NCBI GenBank assembly: GCA_963691705.1
Contig: OY829538.1
Span: 36,724,836 to 36,788,835, forward strand
Source: Viola odorata
Lineage: Eukaryota > Streptophyta > Magnoliopsida > Malpighiales > Violaceae
Direction: 5' to 3'
DNA length: 64,000 bases
The notes beneath the pieces are model-generated. The model was not told where the DNA came from, ran no database searches, and worked only from the letters and a program-made list of their open reading frames with translations. The stretch's first letter is position 1; the number at the start of each line of letters is the position of its first letter. This document shows positions 20,337-31,025 of the stretch, one piece after another. A program made the position numbers and the translations under genes.

Positions 20337-22339
20337 ATGCCTCGAGCCACTCCTTTTGTAAAACCCTTGGGCATGTATGAGATTCAAATGAATGAGACTG
20401 CCACTGTGCTCACTACTTTAGAGGATATTAAGAGTGAATTGGCTAAGTATGATGCGGTTCTGCCCCCTGAATATGTGATTAAGGTTGCTGGTGCGGATAT
20501 CCGTTTGAATAGCACTTTAGGGTCCAACCAACGGGTGTTATATACGAAGATGTTTTTGTATGGTTTTAGGCTCTCGTTACCTCCGTTGGCCGCCGCCTTG
20601 CTTAATGATCTTAATTTGAATCCTGCCTAGATAGCGGCGAATGGTTGGTCCTCCATTCATGCCTTTATTGAGATCTGTAGGTTAAATGGGATTCCATCCC
20701 CTTCTACCAGATTATTTAGGTATTTTTTTCAATTATATTGCCGTAAGGGTGCCGTTTCATTTGGTCCTCATTGGAGTGATAAGTCGATGAAAGGGTTCAC
20801 CAGTAATTTTCAGGGTATTGAGAGTGTCGTCCATGATTGGAAAGATCATTTCTTTATCGTAGAGTCTAATCTTTGTTTCTGGAGGACTGGCTTTAACCGA
20901 GATGTTCGGGAAAGTCGTTGGAAGAAGACCCATGATCTTTCTGGCATTGAGGACCCCTTTTAATACAAGGAAGCTTGCTATCGGAACTCCAATATCGGAG
21001 TGCCCTATGGGTATGCACAATTTTTTATGTGTTTCAAGGGTTCACCCTTTTTCTAACTCTGATATTTTCCTATCTCTCACAGAGATTGAGCTACAAGAGG
21101 TTGAAAAGAGAAAAGAACGACGACAAAAGGGGAAAGCTATCGTCCCTGAGGGTTCCGTTATTTTACCGGTGAAGGAGAAGCGAAAGAAAAGGAAAGCTAT
21201 CGCCAATCCTCCCCTTCAGATAAGAGAGCGTTTCTCTGTTACCGAGGCTACCGGCTCCGAATCTACCGTGCTATTTTCCTCTCCTTCTCGTGACACTGAT
21301 TCTGATATGCTCAGCCTTCTCCACAAGCGTCCCCGATTGAATGGTGCTCAATCTGAGGGTGGGGTCACTCCTTCAGAAAGGCCCAATGTTGTTGCGCTTT
21401 CTGAAGGGCCGTCCTCTGATAGGATTGTTGGTTCTGGTGCTTCATCTCCCAATCCCGTTTTCCTTCGCTGTGGGTGGGGTATCGGTACCAATGTATTCTC
21501 CTCGCTCGGATCCTTTTCAGTTTGTTTCAACTGGGCTACAACCTTCCTCCAATGTGCCTTTGGTCTCTCAAGGCCCAATCAATCCATCTTTTATTCCTCG
21601 GGTTCCTCTATCACAACCTCCTTCCTCAAGTGTTACCACTTCTTCCTGCGATTTTGTTGCCTATCTTTCTTATGAAGGTCCTACCGGTCCATTGACCCAC
21701 CGATTGGACCTGAGGCATTTTGGTTCCGAAGGCTTACGGTCATTAGGAGTGTCGAACCCTGCGGGCAATGATTTGCAGACCGTCAGGTATCTTTATGAGA
21801 TGATAGATATTCCGTCTAGTCAGGATGAGAATGCCCTGCTGCCTTTGGAGGATCTTTCCGATAGCGTCCATTCTGTAATGTGGGTAGGAGCCTGTCGGGT
21901 TCGTTCCTTATTGGATCGTTATGCCCATGAGCTTTCCATGGTTCGCAATGCTGAGATTAGCAGTAGGAAATGTGTTGAGGAAGCTATCGGGACGATAGGC
22001 ATTTTGGAGGCCGAGCTTTTGAAGGCCAAGGAGGATTTTTGCCAGAGGGAGGCAGTTCATATGGCCGAAATAACCCGTTTGCGCTCCTCTGTTGCTGAAA
22101 TGGCCAAAGAGCTTGAAGATTTTCCCTCCCAGCGAACCAAATTTTAGGAGGATACCATCACCACTATGATTGATGGTTTTTCAGAGGTTTATGGGGAGGA
22201 TCAATTGGATCCTGGTAGGCTCGCTCCCGTCGTCAATCGTAGATTGAAGCAGGCAGGTATTTTCTATCTCACCGAGGATCCCCCGGTAGATGATAGTGGG
22301 GCAACTGGTATCGATGGAGTGCATGATATGGAGGAGTGA
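20337..22339 (+). pseudogene. Antisense Transposase_28-like gene, copy 2 (lightly damaged)
   Basis: The better-preserved copy. It starts MPRATPFVKPLGMYEIQMNE; the Transposase_28-like core runs from about 20510 (FLYGFRLSLPPLAAALLNDL) through WKDHFFIVESNLCFWRTGFN to LALRTPFNTRKLAIG. A GT-AG intron of 72 bases (21011-21082) interrupts a Gly codon in the same phase as copy 1. Exon 2 opens with a Lys/Arg-rich, nuclear-signal-like stretch (EKRKERRQKGKAI, KEKRKKRKAI), then a Ser/Pro-rich linker and a C-terminal coiled coil to TGA 22337-22339. Damage: TAG at 20628 (a CAG in copy 1), frameshifts near 20940 and 21475, and TAG at 22145. Function unknown; a nuclear DNA- or chromatin-associated role is only a guess from the basic stretch. 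Confidence 0.65.
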
Positions 22340-22698
22340 TATTTATTCTGCCTTTGTACTTTGTTGGAATTTTGATGTAACCCTGAACTCTTTTTACATT
22401 TGCTGGTAGTAGTTCTTCTTCCTTTTGATACTGTATGGAAGCGATCATTGTGGACTTTTTTACCCCTTTTATTCTGGCTCTTTCATCGATCTCTGCATTT
22501 TTGTTTTACATACTTTCTGCCACGTAAGATTTTTCTCGCCTTTCCCCATGTCTTTATCTTTTCACAGTCATATCAAGTCTTTTTGTTTTTCTCGAGGTGC
22601 TCTGTTTACCTCTTTCTTGCGAACAAGCCTTTTCTCTTCTTTATATTTTTCTTTTGGGTTGCCTCGCCGCTTGGTTTTGTTCTTGCTTTCTCTTTATC

Positions 22699-23100
22699 AT
22701 GAATGATCAACAGAAGGGTATTCTTTTTTCTAAAGCTTTGACTGTGAAGCAACATGCCACCATGGTGGATGGTTCTGCTTTAGAAAGTTTGATATGGTAA
22801 ACTTCTGACGATATCCGTTTGCTAGAAGAGTTTATCGATCCTTTGGAACTTCACCGCGATACAACTTTTGATTGCGACGATGATTCCCTATAGGTTATTT
22901 CCAAATCTGTTGTCTGTATTTCCCATATTTATGTTGCCATTAACATGCTGAAGAATAGGAAGGCTTTATTGACATGCTGTTGGGAAGGGCTTAAAGCATT
23001 ATCCTCTAAAGTCAACTCTGTAGCAAATGCTGTGAGAGGGATTCCCAGTCCTCCTCGTGATGGAGGAGACGATCCGTCTTCCTCGCCTTACCCCTTTTAA
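22699..23100 (+). pseudogene. Short antisense ORF B, paralogue of ORF A with two stops
   Basis: A frame of 134 codons starting MNDQQKGILFSKALTVKQHA aligns along its length with ORF A: the opening (M.[ED]QQKG), a DDD cluster in the middle, and AINMLKNRKAL in place of AINMLHNKRDQL. It has internal stops at 22798 and about 22891. It follows antisense gene copy 2 as ORF A follows copy 1, but only about 360 bases away instead of 1.8 kb. Confidence 0.5.
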
Positions 23101-24610
23101 TTGTATTGTTCCTTCTTGTGAATGTCGTATGGCTTTTCTGGAATAATATGGTTTTTCTCTCTGTTTTTCCAAGTTTTGTATTTGATACTTTTTCCTCTTT
23201 TTGATCTTTACATGTTTTTTTCCTTTATTGGTATTATTTTCTTGTGAAGCAATGACTTTGGTGCTCATTGTTTGATTCGAGAATTTTTTCGATAATGGGG
23301 GTATTATACGACTGATTCCCTTTACGAAGGAATTCCTGTGGATACCAAGGTCATTTTTTACGGATGATGTTGATAGACCTCTGATTGATCCCTCATAAAT
23401 AGGATACTCATGGATGCCAGTAGAATTCTTTACGGATGAAGCTGATAGACTATCGATAGAATACTCATAGATGGGATACTCATAGATGCCGATATAAATT
23501 TTTACGGATGATAGGAGGAGTGCCACATGCCAACGAAATTTATGCCATAGGTAGGAATGCCCACAGATTTTTTTATAGTAGGTTTCATGTTGGAATTTCA
23601 TGTTTGGGACTTTTCTGGGAATTTGCGGTGCAAGATAACTGATAAGATTTTTCTCTGTAGGAATATTGATAGGATCTTCTTGTACAAATGCCGATAAGAA
23701 TTTTAGTGTGTTTAGAGGGATTTGCTTTTCTGCGGGAATATCTCAAGAACTTCATGGTACGTTGGAATTCTTGTAGGTTCTTCTTTTAGGGGTGTTGCTT
23801 AGATATTTATGTAGGAATGTCGATAACTTTTTTGATGTTGGAGTGCCTATGGAATTTCCACGCTAGGGTGCCTCTCTCACCGTGTATCCTTTAAGAAGGA
23901 CTACCGTTTAGCTATTATAGGAGCTCTTCCGTTCTGACCAACGGGAATTTCAAGGTACTTAGAACTGCCTTTGGATTTTTCAGATAGGAATGCCTTTCTC
24001 AACGCGTATCCTTTAAGAAGGATTACCGTTTTAGCTAACACGAGAGCTCTTTCGTTCTGACCAACGGGAATTTCAAGGTACTTAGAAATGCCTTTGGATT
24101 TTTCAGCTAGGAATGCCTTTCTTAACGCGTATCCTTTAAGAAGGACTACCGTTTTAGCTTAACACGAGAGCTCTTCCGTTCTGACCAACGAGAATTTCAA
24201 GGTACTTACAAATGCCTTTGGATTTTTCAGATAGGAATGCCTTTCTTAACGCGTATCCTTTAAGAAGGACTACCATTTTAGCTGTCACGAGCAGCTCCCC
24301 ATGCTTCCGCTTACTTAAAAATAGAGATGGTTTTCCATTCAGCCATTCTATAAAACGGAGATGGCTTCCAAACACCCGATTGGTAATGCAGACTGTGATG
24401 GGCTTTACCTTTCCTTAACGCGTATCCTTATATACCGATACCACCAGGTGTCAGCGCATCACCAGAACTGGGTTATAAGGCCTACCGTTAGCTGACATAG
24501 CAACTACTTTCTTAATGCATATTTTTCCCACCATTCCACCGTACGTCGAGCATGACTACATGTCGATGCTCTGCCGCGATGGGTAAGAAAGAATACCATT
24601 AGCTGACATA
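23101..24610. repeat. Tandem-repeat region of the Tat 3' untranslated part
   Basis: Two repeat families. At 23270-23560, degenerate units share TTTTTACGGATGA, TGATAGAC and ATACTCATAGATG. At about 23865-24300, three full units and one partial unit of 119-124 bases start near AGGAATGCCTTTCT. They share ACGCGTATCCTTTAAGAAGG, GAGAGCTCTTCCGTTCTGAC and AATTTCAAGGTACTTA; further fragments continue to about 24610. A minus-strand ORF across 22999-23601 only reflects the repeat structure. Tat/Ogre 3' regions are documented sources of new satellite repeats. Confidence 0.8.
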
Positions 24611-24913
24611 GCACCTCTTTATTTGCCACAATAGTTAACTAGGAACGGTAGTGTGTTATTCTGCCAGTTTTTTCGATTGTACTTCCAGATGACAGCTAGG
24701 ATTACCGTCTTTCGGCCAGGATTGCCTTTTTCTTGCCTTTTGGATCTTGTGTGTTTTGGAATACCAGTCATATATATTTCTCGTTATCTGAGCCTTCCTA
24801 ACTTTAAACTTTTTCCCTTTCTCCATACTTTTTCCTGAGCCTTCCTGGCTTTGAGCTTTTATTATTCCTCCGGTATTATGCCCTAAGCCTTCCTAGCTCT
24901 GCGCCTTTCATGG

Positions 24914-26100
24914 GATTCCGGTAAGTAACACCTCAGCCTGATTATGGTATAGTTTTAAATTTTCAATGTTCCAGGAGTTGGGTAGAGGGGTGTCGTCTAA
25001 TTCTTCCAAGTGGTATGCGCCTTTCCCAATGACTTGTGTGACCCGATAGGGTCCTTCCTAGTTTGGGGTAAGCTTTTTTATTTTTTTCCCCGCAGTTATC
25101 ATGTAGCGTAGTACTAGATCATTAGTTTTCAGCAGTCGCTCTTTGACTCGACGATTGTGGTATTTAGCCATTTTTCGCTTATAGAGCAGATTTTTCAGTA
25201 AAGCTTGCTCTTGTAGCTCTGGTAGCAGGTCTAATCGTTCCCTCAATCGATGCTCGTTTTGTTCCTCATTGAAGTATTTGATACGTAAGCTTATCTCCCC
25301 GATTTCCACTGGGGTGACGGCTTCAGTGCCATATGTGAGTGCGAATGGTGTTTCCCCAGTACTAGATTTTGTTGTCATCCGGTAGGCCCACATGATATAA
25401 GGAAGTTATTCTACCCATTTGGTAGGGGCCCCCTCCAAACTTTTCTTAATTCCGCTCAAGATGGTGCGATTGGTTACTTCAGTTTGCCCGTTTGTTTGTG
25501 GGTGGGCCACTGAGGAAAATCTCTGCTCGATGTTTAGTTCTTGGCACTGTCTTTGGAAATACCCACTGGTGAATTGTGTTCCGTTGTCACTGACTATGAT
25601 TCTGGGGATTCCAAATCTCAGAATTACTTAGTTCTTAAAGAATTGCCACATTTTTTCCGCTGTTATTTGTGAGACGACCTTGTCCTCTGCCCACTTGGTG
25701 AAGTAATCTACCGTCATGATGACGTATTGGAGTTTTTTCTGGGCCACGGGGAAAGGTCCCATGATATCGATTCCCCACTGAGCAAAAGGGCACGGGCTGA
25801 CTAGTGCTCTAATTTCTGTAGCAGGCTGACGAGGAATCCTTGCGAAATCCTGACAGCAAGGGCAGGCTCTCACGAAGGAGTCACAATCCCTTCGGGTGGT
25901 GGGCCAATAGAATCCGGTATGAAGGATCTGGGCGGCCATTATTCCTCCGCTAACATACATACCGCAAATTCCTTCATGGATTTCCCTCAATGTATAATTT
26001 CCTCTTCCTCCGATATGCATTTGGCAGCTGGGTAAGAAAAACATCGACGGAGCAATTCCCCATTGAACATTGAGCACCTATCTATTGGTTTAAGTATTTT
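24914..26100 (-). pseudogene. Tat integrase (broken)
   Basis: The zinc-binding N-terminus reads as H.GICG followed by CPCC. The second His of the HHCC set, normally in GNHSGG, appears replaced (GMYVSGG). The catalytic core shows WGIDIMGPFP (first Asp), SDNGTQF (second Asp) and NGQTE (Glu). A C-terminal domain (AYRMTTKSSTGETPFALTYG, then EEL) runs to about 24914. In-frame stops at about 25628, 25413 and 25057 break the frame, so it cannot be made as one protein. Confidence 0.85.
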
Positions 26101-26207
26101 CATTTTCTCTTTGGGATCTTCCAGTAGTATTTGATTTTTCAACCATTGGATCACTGGAGTGCACCAATCATTTGTTTCTTCCAGTACGCATAGGGCCAGT
26201 TGTTCCT

Positions 26208-27167
26208 CTACGAAGAAGGTACCAGTAATTCCTCAACCACCACATCCTTTGGTATTATAGCTGTTAGATCGGCCGCTAATTTGGCGATCATGTCAGCTTC
26301 TGTGTTTTCTTCCCGTGGGATGTGACCGATTGCCACAAGGATGCCTTTCTTTTTTACGATTGTAAGTTCATTTTGTACTTTCTCTAGATATCGAATCATG
26401 GTGGGGTCTTTTGCCTGTGACTGACCGTTAGCCTGGTTTGTTACCAGCTTGGAGTTGCTATGGATTTTTAGTGTTGGATCGTTTGGTTCTCCTGATTCGT
26501 GAGTTACTTTCATTACCAGTGCCTTTCCTATACGCAAGCCTGCCAAGAGTGCCTCGTATTCTGCTGCATTGTTGGATAACGGTTTCAGGATTTTTATCGC
26601 GTATCGCATTTTGATTCCTTCTGGTCCTGATACAATCACTCCTGCCCCTGCTGATTCTTGATTTTTCGCACCATCAACAAAAATGACCCACTTATCCCCC
26701 TGTGTATCGGGGTACGGTAGATCTAATTCTTCCATTTCTTTCTCGGTCATTTCCTTTGTAGGTTCCCCTGAGAAGGTACACTCGGCTACAAAGTCAGCCA
26801 GCGTTTGTGCCTTAACAGAAGGCCGATTTCGGTACTGCAGTCCATGCTGCTCTAACTCGATGGCCCAAATGATCATCCTTCTGGATGTTTCTGGTCTTTT
26901 AAAGATTCTTCTCAAAGGTTGGTTGGTCAAGACGACTACCGGGTGGGTCTGGAAATATCGAGTCATTTTTCTGGCAGCCTGTAATAGCACAAATGCTACC
27001 TTTTCGATTCTGCCATATCGTACTTCTGCCTCCTTTAAGATCCGACTGACAAAGTATATTGGCCGATGGATTCCTTCATTATCTCGTACTAGTACCATGC
27101 TGACTACCTCATCTGCTGCCCCTAGGTATAAATAGAGTGTTTCTCTTGGTTCGGGTCGGGCCAACAA
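26208..27167 (-). pseudogene. Tat RNase H plus second archaeal-type RNase H
   Basis: One open frame of 319 codons. Residues 1-130 are the usual Ty3/Gypsy RNase H tail. Residues about 157-300 are a second RNase H of the type found only in the Tat clade: FVDGAKNQES, NNAAEYEALLAGL and a terminal EENTEADMIAKLA. The Asp normally in the SDSQLV-like motif is Asn here (HSNSKLV), which would cripple catalysis. Separated from RT by an in-frame stop. Confidence 0.88.
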
Positions 27168-27224
27168 TAGATCAGAAGTGAGATATTCTTTTATGCCTGT
27201 GAAAGCTTCCTCACATTCTTTTGT

Positions 27225-28280
27225 CTAGCCAAAAAGGGCATTTTTTCGAATTACTTTGAAAAAGGAGAGGCATTTCTCGCCTTGTTTGCCGATGAAACGG
27301 CTCAAGGCTATCACTTTTTTGGTAAGTTGCTGAACTTCATTGATGTTTCGCGGGGATATCATGTCGTGTATGGCTTTTAACTTTTCGGGGTTAGGTTGAA
27401 TCCCCCTACGGCTGACCACAAAGCCTAAGATTTTTTCTGTTTGAAAGGCGAACATGCATTTCTTTGGATTGACCTTCATTCCGTACGTGCGCATGACTTT
27501 AAAGATTTCCGCCAGATCCGTTAGGTGCTCTTCGAAGGTTTTCCTTTTTATCAAAAGGTCATCCACGTATACCTCTAGATTTCTCCCTCGCTGCTTTTCA
27601 AAGATTTTGTTGGTTGTCCTTTGGAAGGTTGCCCCAGTATTTTTTAGCCCAAACGGCATGGCTCTGTAACAATAGGTTCCGGTTGGGGTGATGAATGCCG
27701 TTTTTTCCTCATCTTCCAGAGCCATAGGTATCTAGTGATAGCTTGAGTATGCATCTAATGAGCTCAGGTAATCATGCCCTAACGTTTGATCTACCAGTTG
27801 TTCAATCCGTGGCAGAGGGTAGCAATTTTTTGGGCACGCCTCATTTAGGGACGTAAAATCAATGCACATTCTCCATTCTCCGTTAGGTTTGGAGACCACT
27901 ACCGGGTTACCCAACCAGGAGGGATATTAGATTTCCCTTATGAAGTTTGTGTGTAGGAGTTTAATCGCCTCTTTGCCAATGACATCTGCCTTCTCCTTCG
28001 AGAAAGCCCGCCGTTTTTGTGCTATTAGAGTTACTTCCGGATTGGTGTTTAACCGGTGTTCCGCTACTTCTCGGGAAATGCCAGGTAGATCTGTAGGTGT
28101 CCATGCGAATTCCCCTTTGCATTTATTCAGCAGTTGTGCCAATTTCTCGCATCCCTCATGGGTCAGTTTTTCGCTAACGAGGAAACTTCCGGTAGGTATT
28201 CCATCCACAGGTACGAATGTCATTTTTTCTAGAGGCTGAGTACATCTGTCGTTATCTAGTTTGTATGGGCCGGTTGCCAC
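27225..28280 (-). pseudogene. Tat reverse transcriptase (broken)
   Basis: Motifs in order: KPNGEWRMCIDFTSLNEACP, FGLKNTGATFQRTTNKIF, the YVDD box at 27558-27569 and CMFAFQTEKILGF. Stops lie between the N-terminal and palm parts (about 27927-27924 and 27729-27731) and at the end (about 27224). It lies directly after the protease frame. Confidence 0.9.
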
Positions 28281-28298
28281 ACAAACATACTAGTCACG

Positions 28299-28836
28299 CT
28301 AGCTGTGGGTCATGATGAGATAGCATTCAACTGCTAGCTTTTGGTCCCCTCTAACGGTGACCACTCCTCTCCATGATGGGAACTTCATTTTCAAGTGTCT
28401 TTGTGAGATAACAGTTCCGAAGAGGTTCAGAAATGGTCTACCCAAGATAGCATTGTATGGTAGATTTAGATCAACTACCAGGAATAGTTGATCCTCCGTT
28501 CTCCGGGAGATGTCTTCTTTGAAGAATATCGATAGGTACACGACACCTTCAATTGGGATGGGAGTTCCATCTACCCCAACAATTGGTTTTAGATACAGCA
28601 TTAATTCCCATTCTGGTATTTTTATTGCTTCGAAGGCTCCGAGCGATAGTAAGTTTACTGTGCTCCCGTTATCTACCAGGGTTCTTTTGACGCCACAATT
28701 GTTGATGTATGCTGTCACTACCAGGGCATCATTTTGGGTACACTCTACCCCCAGCATATCCTCCTCTATGAAGGAAATCCTCATCCGTTCGAGGAGACTG
28801 AATCCTGTCCCCTTAACGATGGTTTCCTAGCGCGGC
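28299..28836 (-). pseudogene. Tat aspartic protease
   Basis: An open frame of 161 codons from MRISFIEEDM. The active-site motif reads LVDNGSTVNLL, with Asn where Thr (DTGS) or Gly is usual. The flap and YNAILGRPFLN motif are preserved. It sits between gag and RT in the normal order; a stop separates it from RT. Confidence 0.8.
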
Positions 28837-28994
28837 CATTTCGTGTTTCCAGTGGATTCCTCCATTTGTTCCGTTCCTCCCCCGATATACCCGATCATGA
28901 GGGGTCCTCCTTCATTAGTTACCAGAACATCTTTGCCCTTATCTCCTGGTATTGGTATTCTATTCGGTCTGGTAGAAACTTGATTTTTCCCTTC

Positions 28995-30920
28995 TCACCG
29001 ATTGATTCCTTGGGTGGGATTAGGGACTGGTGCATTGTTTCTGATGTATTCGTGTAAATGACCATCTGCGATTAGCCTTTCGATGGCTCCCTTTAACACC
29101 CTGCATCCTTCCGTATCGTGCCCAACAACTTTGTGGAAATGGCAGTATAAATTCCTATTCCCACCAACAGCTTCACCGGGTGGGGTGTAAGGATAGTGTA
29201 TAGGTAGGCCTTTCCTTTCGATGATTGCTAGGATTTCTGTTTTTCTTGCAACCATGGGGGTGCTAGCAATTCCGGTAGTTCTGCTGCTACTGAAATGCGC
29301 TGGTCTTCCTGATTGTAGGTTGATTTGCCTTCCCCAATAGAAATTTATTTGTCTCTTTGATGGGAAGTCGGCCCTCCTAATAGGGGGTCTAGGAGCTGCC
29401 GTATTCCTGGTACCCCTTTCTGGTGGTGCTGTTTCCGGTGCTGTCTTTTGGGGTAGTATTTCCTCTTGGCACTCCCTCTGATAGTCCTCTTCCTCTAGTT
29501 TGATGTAATTATTTGCCTTGGTCCTTAGGAGATCTGAGGTAAGGGGTGGATCTGATGCTAACATGTCTCCAATTTACTGTAGCCATAATTTTTCCTTAAG
29601 GCTTCTACCGCAAAATCAGCGGTAGCATCTGGTATTTGACTTAACTCTGTGTTGAATCGATCCAGGTAGGTTTTAAGGGATTCCTCCCTTCCCCTTATGA
29701 TTTCAAATAGAGTCGTTGAGGACTTTCTCAAAGGAATTTGGTTGCTGAACCTACTGAGGAACTTTCTTTCCAACATTGCGAAGTTGTCTATCGACCCTGG
29801 CGGTAGAGCCTCATACCACGTACTTGCCAAACCCGACATCGTTAGAACGAAAACCTGGCACAAGCCCTCATCCTTCTCTGACTGGAATATGACGTTGTTT
29901 TTTACTCGTGTCATATGAATGATAGGATTGGAATTACCGGTGTAAATATCTGTAGGGACTTTTATTCGTCGGCTGACATGATGCCTTCGCACCCGACGAG
30001 TAAGGGGACTTTTTGGATTAATGTCCGGCTCGCTCCTGGCTCGATGGGCCACGGAGGGAGACCTTCCACACTCTTCCTCCCAGGAGTTGTGTTCTCGATG
30101 GGATGGTTTATGTGCCAACCCAGATCGCAAGGGCACTAGAGACCTTTCTCGTCCCCTTCTTTCGGCCCCTCCTTCCCTGCCGAGTCCTCCAGACTACTGG
30201 TGAGGAAAGTTAGGGGATGTGTCAAGTATGTCGTCACCGTATCGTCCGTTATCATACAGTTCTGGTACCATGGTGGTGTTGACAAAAGGTGGTGCGAAGA
30301 ATGTGGGACGCGCCTCAGGATGCTGAGGGTAGTATTGAGGTATTTCAGGATGGGGATTATGCCAATACTCCGCAAAAGAAAGGTCCACCCTAGGTGGATC
30401 TTGAAGTGGAGTTAGTGGTACATTGGGCGTATGGGCCGCGTTTCGCGGAACATTATTACTGATCAAGGACAAGAGATAATCGATCCTTCTGTGTAGGATT
30501 GCCTCTTGCTCACCGGCGAAGGGTGTAGGGTTAATCAAGTTTGATCTGACCGTATTAGCTGTTGCCAGATTGCCTACTGGGATCATCGATGGATCCCCAG
30601 GTGGTGTAGTGATAGGAGTATCAAGGACGTTAGGGTTGCCACAGATGTTGGCTTCCGTGTCCGGAAAGATAGGAAAGAGAGTCTGGATTGGCCAAGAAAT
30701 CCAGTCGGTAGTTCAGCGAGAGGGGATTTCTTTCAGATGTCACCCCAGTCGAGGGAGTGAAAAACTCTCGAAAGCTAGTCTCAGGCTGGCTTGCGGCTGG
30801 AATAAGCGAGGGATTTTGTTGGAGTGCCATATTTTGTTGGGATGCCATATTTCCTTGGGATGCCATATTTCCGTAGGATGCCGTATTTCCTTGGAATGCC
30901 ATGTTTCCGTGGGATGCCAT
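28995..30920 (-). pseudogene. Tat gag (frameshifted)
   Basis: Starts MASHGNMAFQGNTASYGNMA just inside the 5' LTR, shifts frame near 30630, reaches the stop after NFPHQ (30194), then continues in the frame beginning 30136. That frame holds the retrotransposon gag core (GLASTWYEALPPGSIDNFAM, LSRFSNQIP). The last part (29564-28995) has a Tat-style zinc-finger remnant, CHFHKVVGHDTEGC. It packages element RNA in intact relatives; here it is split over at least four frames. Confidence 0.85.
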
Positions 30921-30938
30921 ATTTCCGTATGAGTTTCC
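30826..30938 (-). repeat. 18-bp tandem repeat in gag N-terminus
   Basis: Six or so imperfect 18-base units (GGGATGCCATATTTCC on the plus strand) encode a hexapeptide of the form GNMAS/F-Q/H in gag. The repeat stays in frame and directly follows the leader. Expansion by slippage is likely. Confidence 0.8.
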
Positions 30939-31004
30939 GTTTGGTAAGCGTGGGAAAGTATGTAGTCTCTAGATCTCAAGGAAGACTCACTTGACAATCT
31001 AAAT

Positions 31005-31025
31005 CCTCTCAACGATAGCACCAAA
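31005..31025 (-). promoter_or_regulatory. Candidate primer-binding site of the Tat element
   Basis: Immediately inside the 5' LTR the minus strand reads TTTGGTGCTATCGTTGAGAG. Position and the TGG start fit a primer-binding site. I cannot assign the tRNA with confidence. Confidence 0.45.

Noticed and set aside
22999..23601. 200-codon minus-strand ORF with repeated EYPIYE-type peptides
   Set aside because: It spans the tandem-repeat DNA and the antisense short ORF B; the peptide repeats only mirror the DNA repeats.
23865..24300. CRISPR-like array
   Set aside because: Units are head-to-tail copies of about 122 bp without unique spacers, in a plant retrotransposon.
26683..27135. Plus-strand ORF of 150 codons opposite the Tat RNase H
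   Set aside because: A mirror of the real minus-strand coding frame, with no domain.
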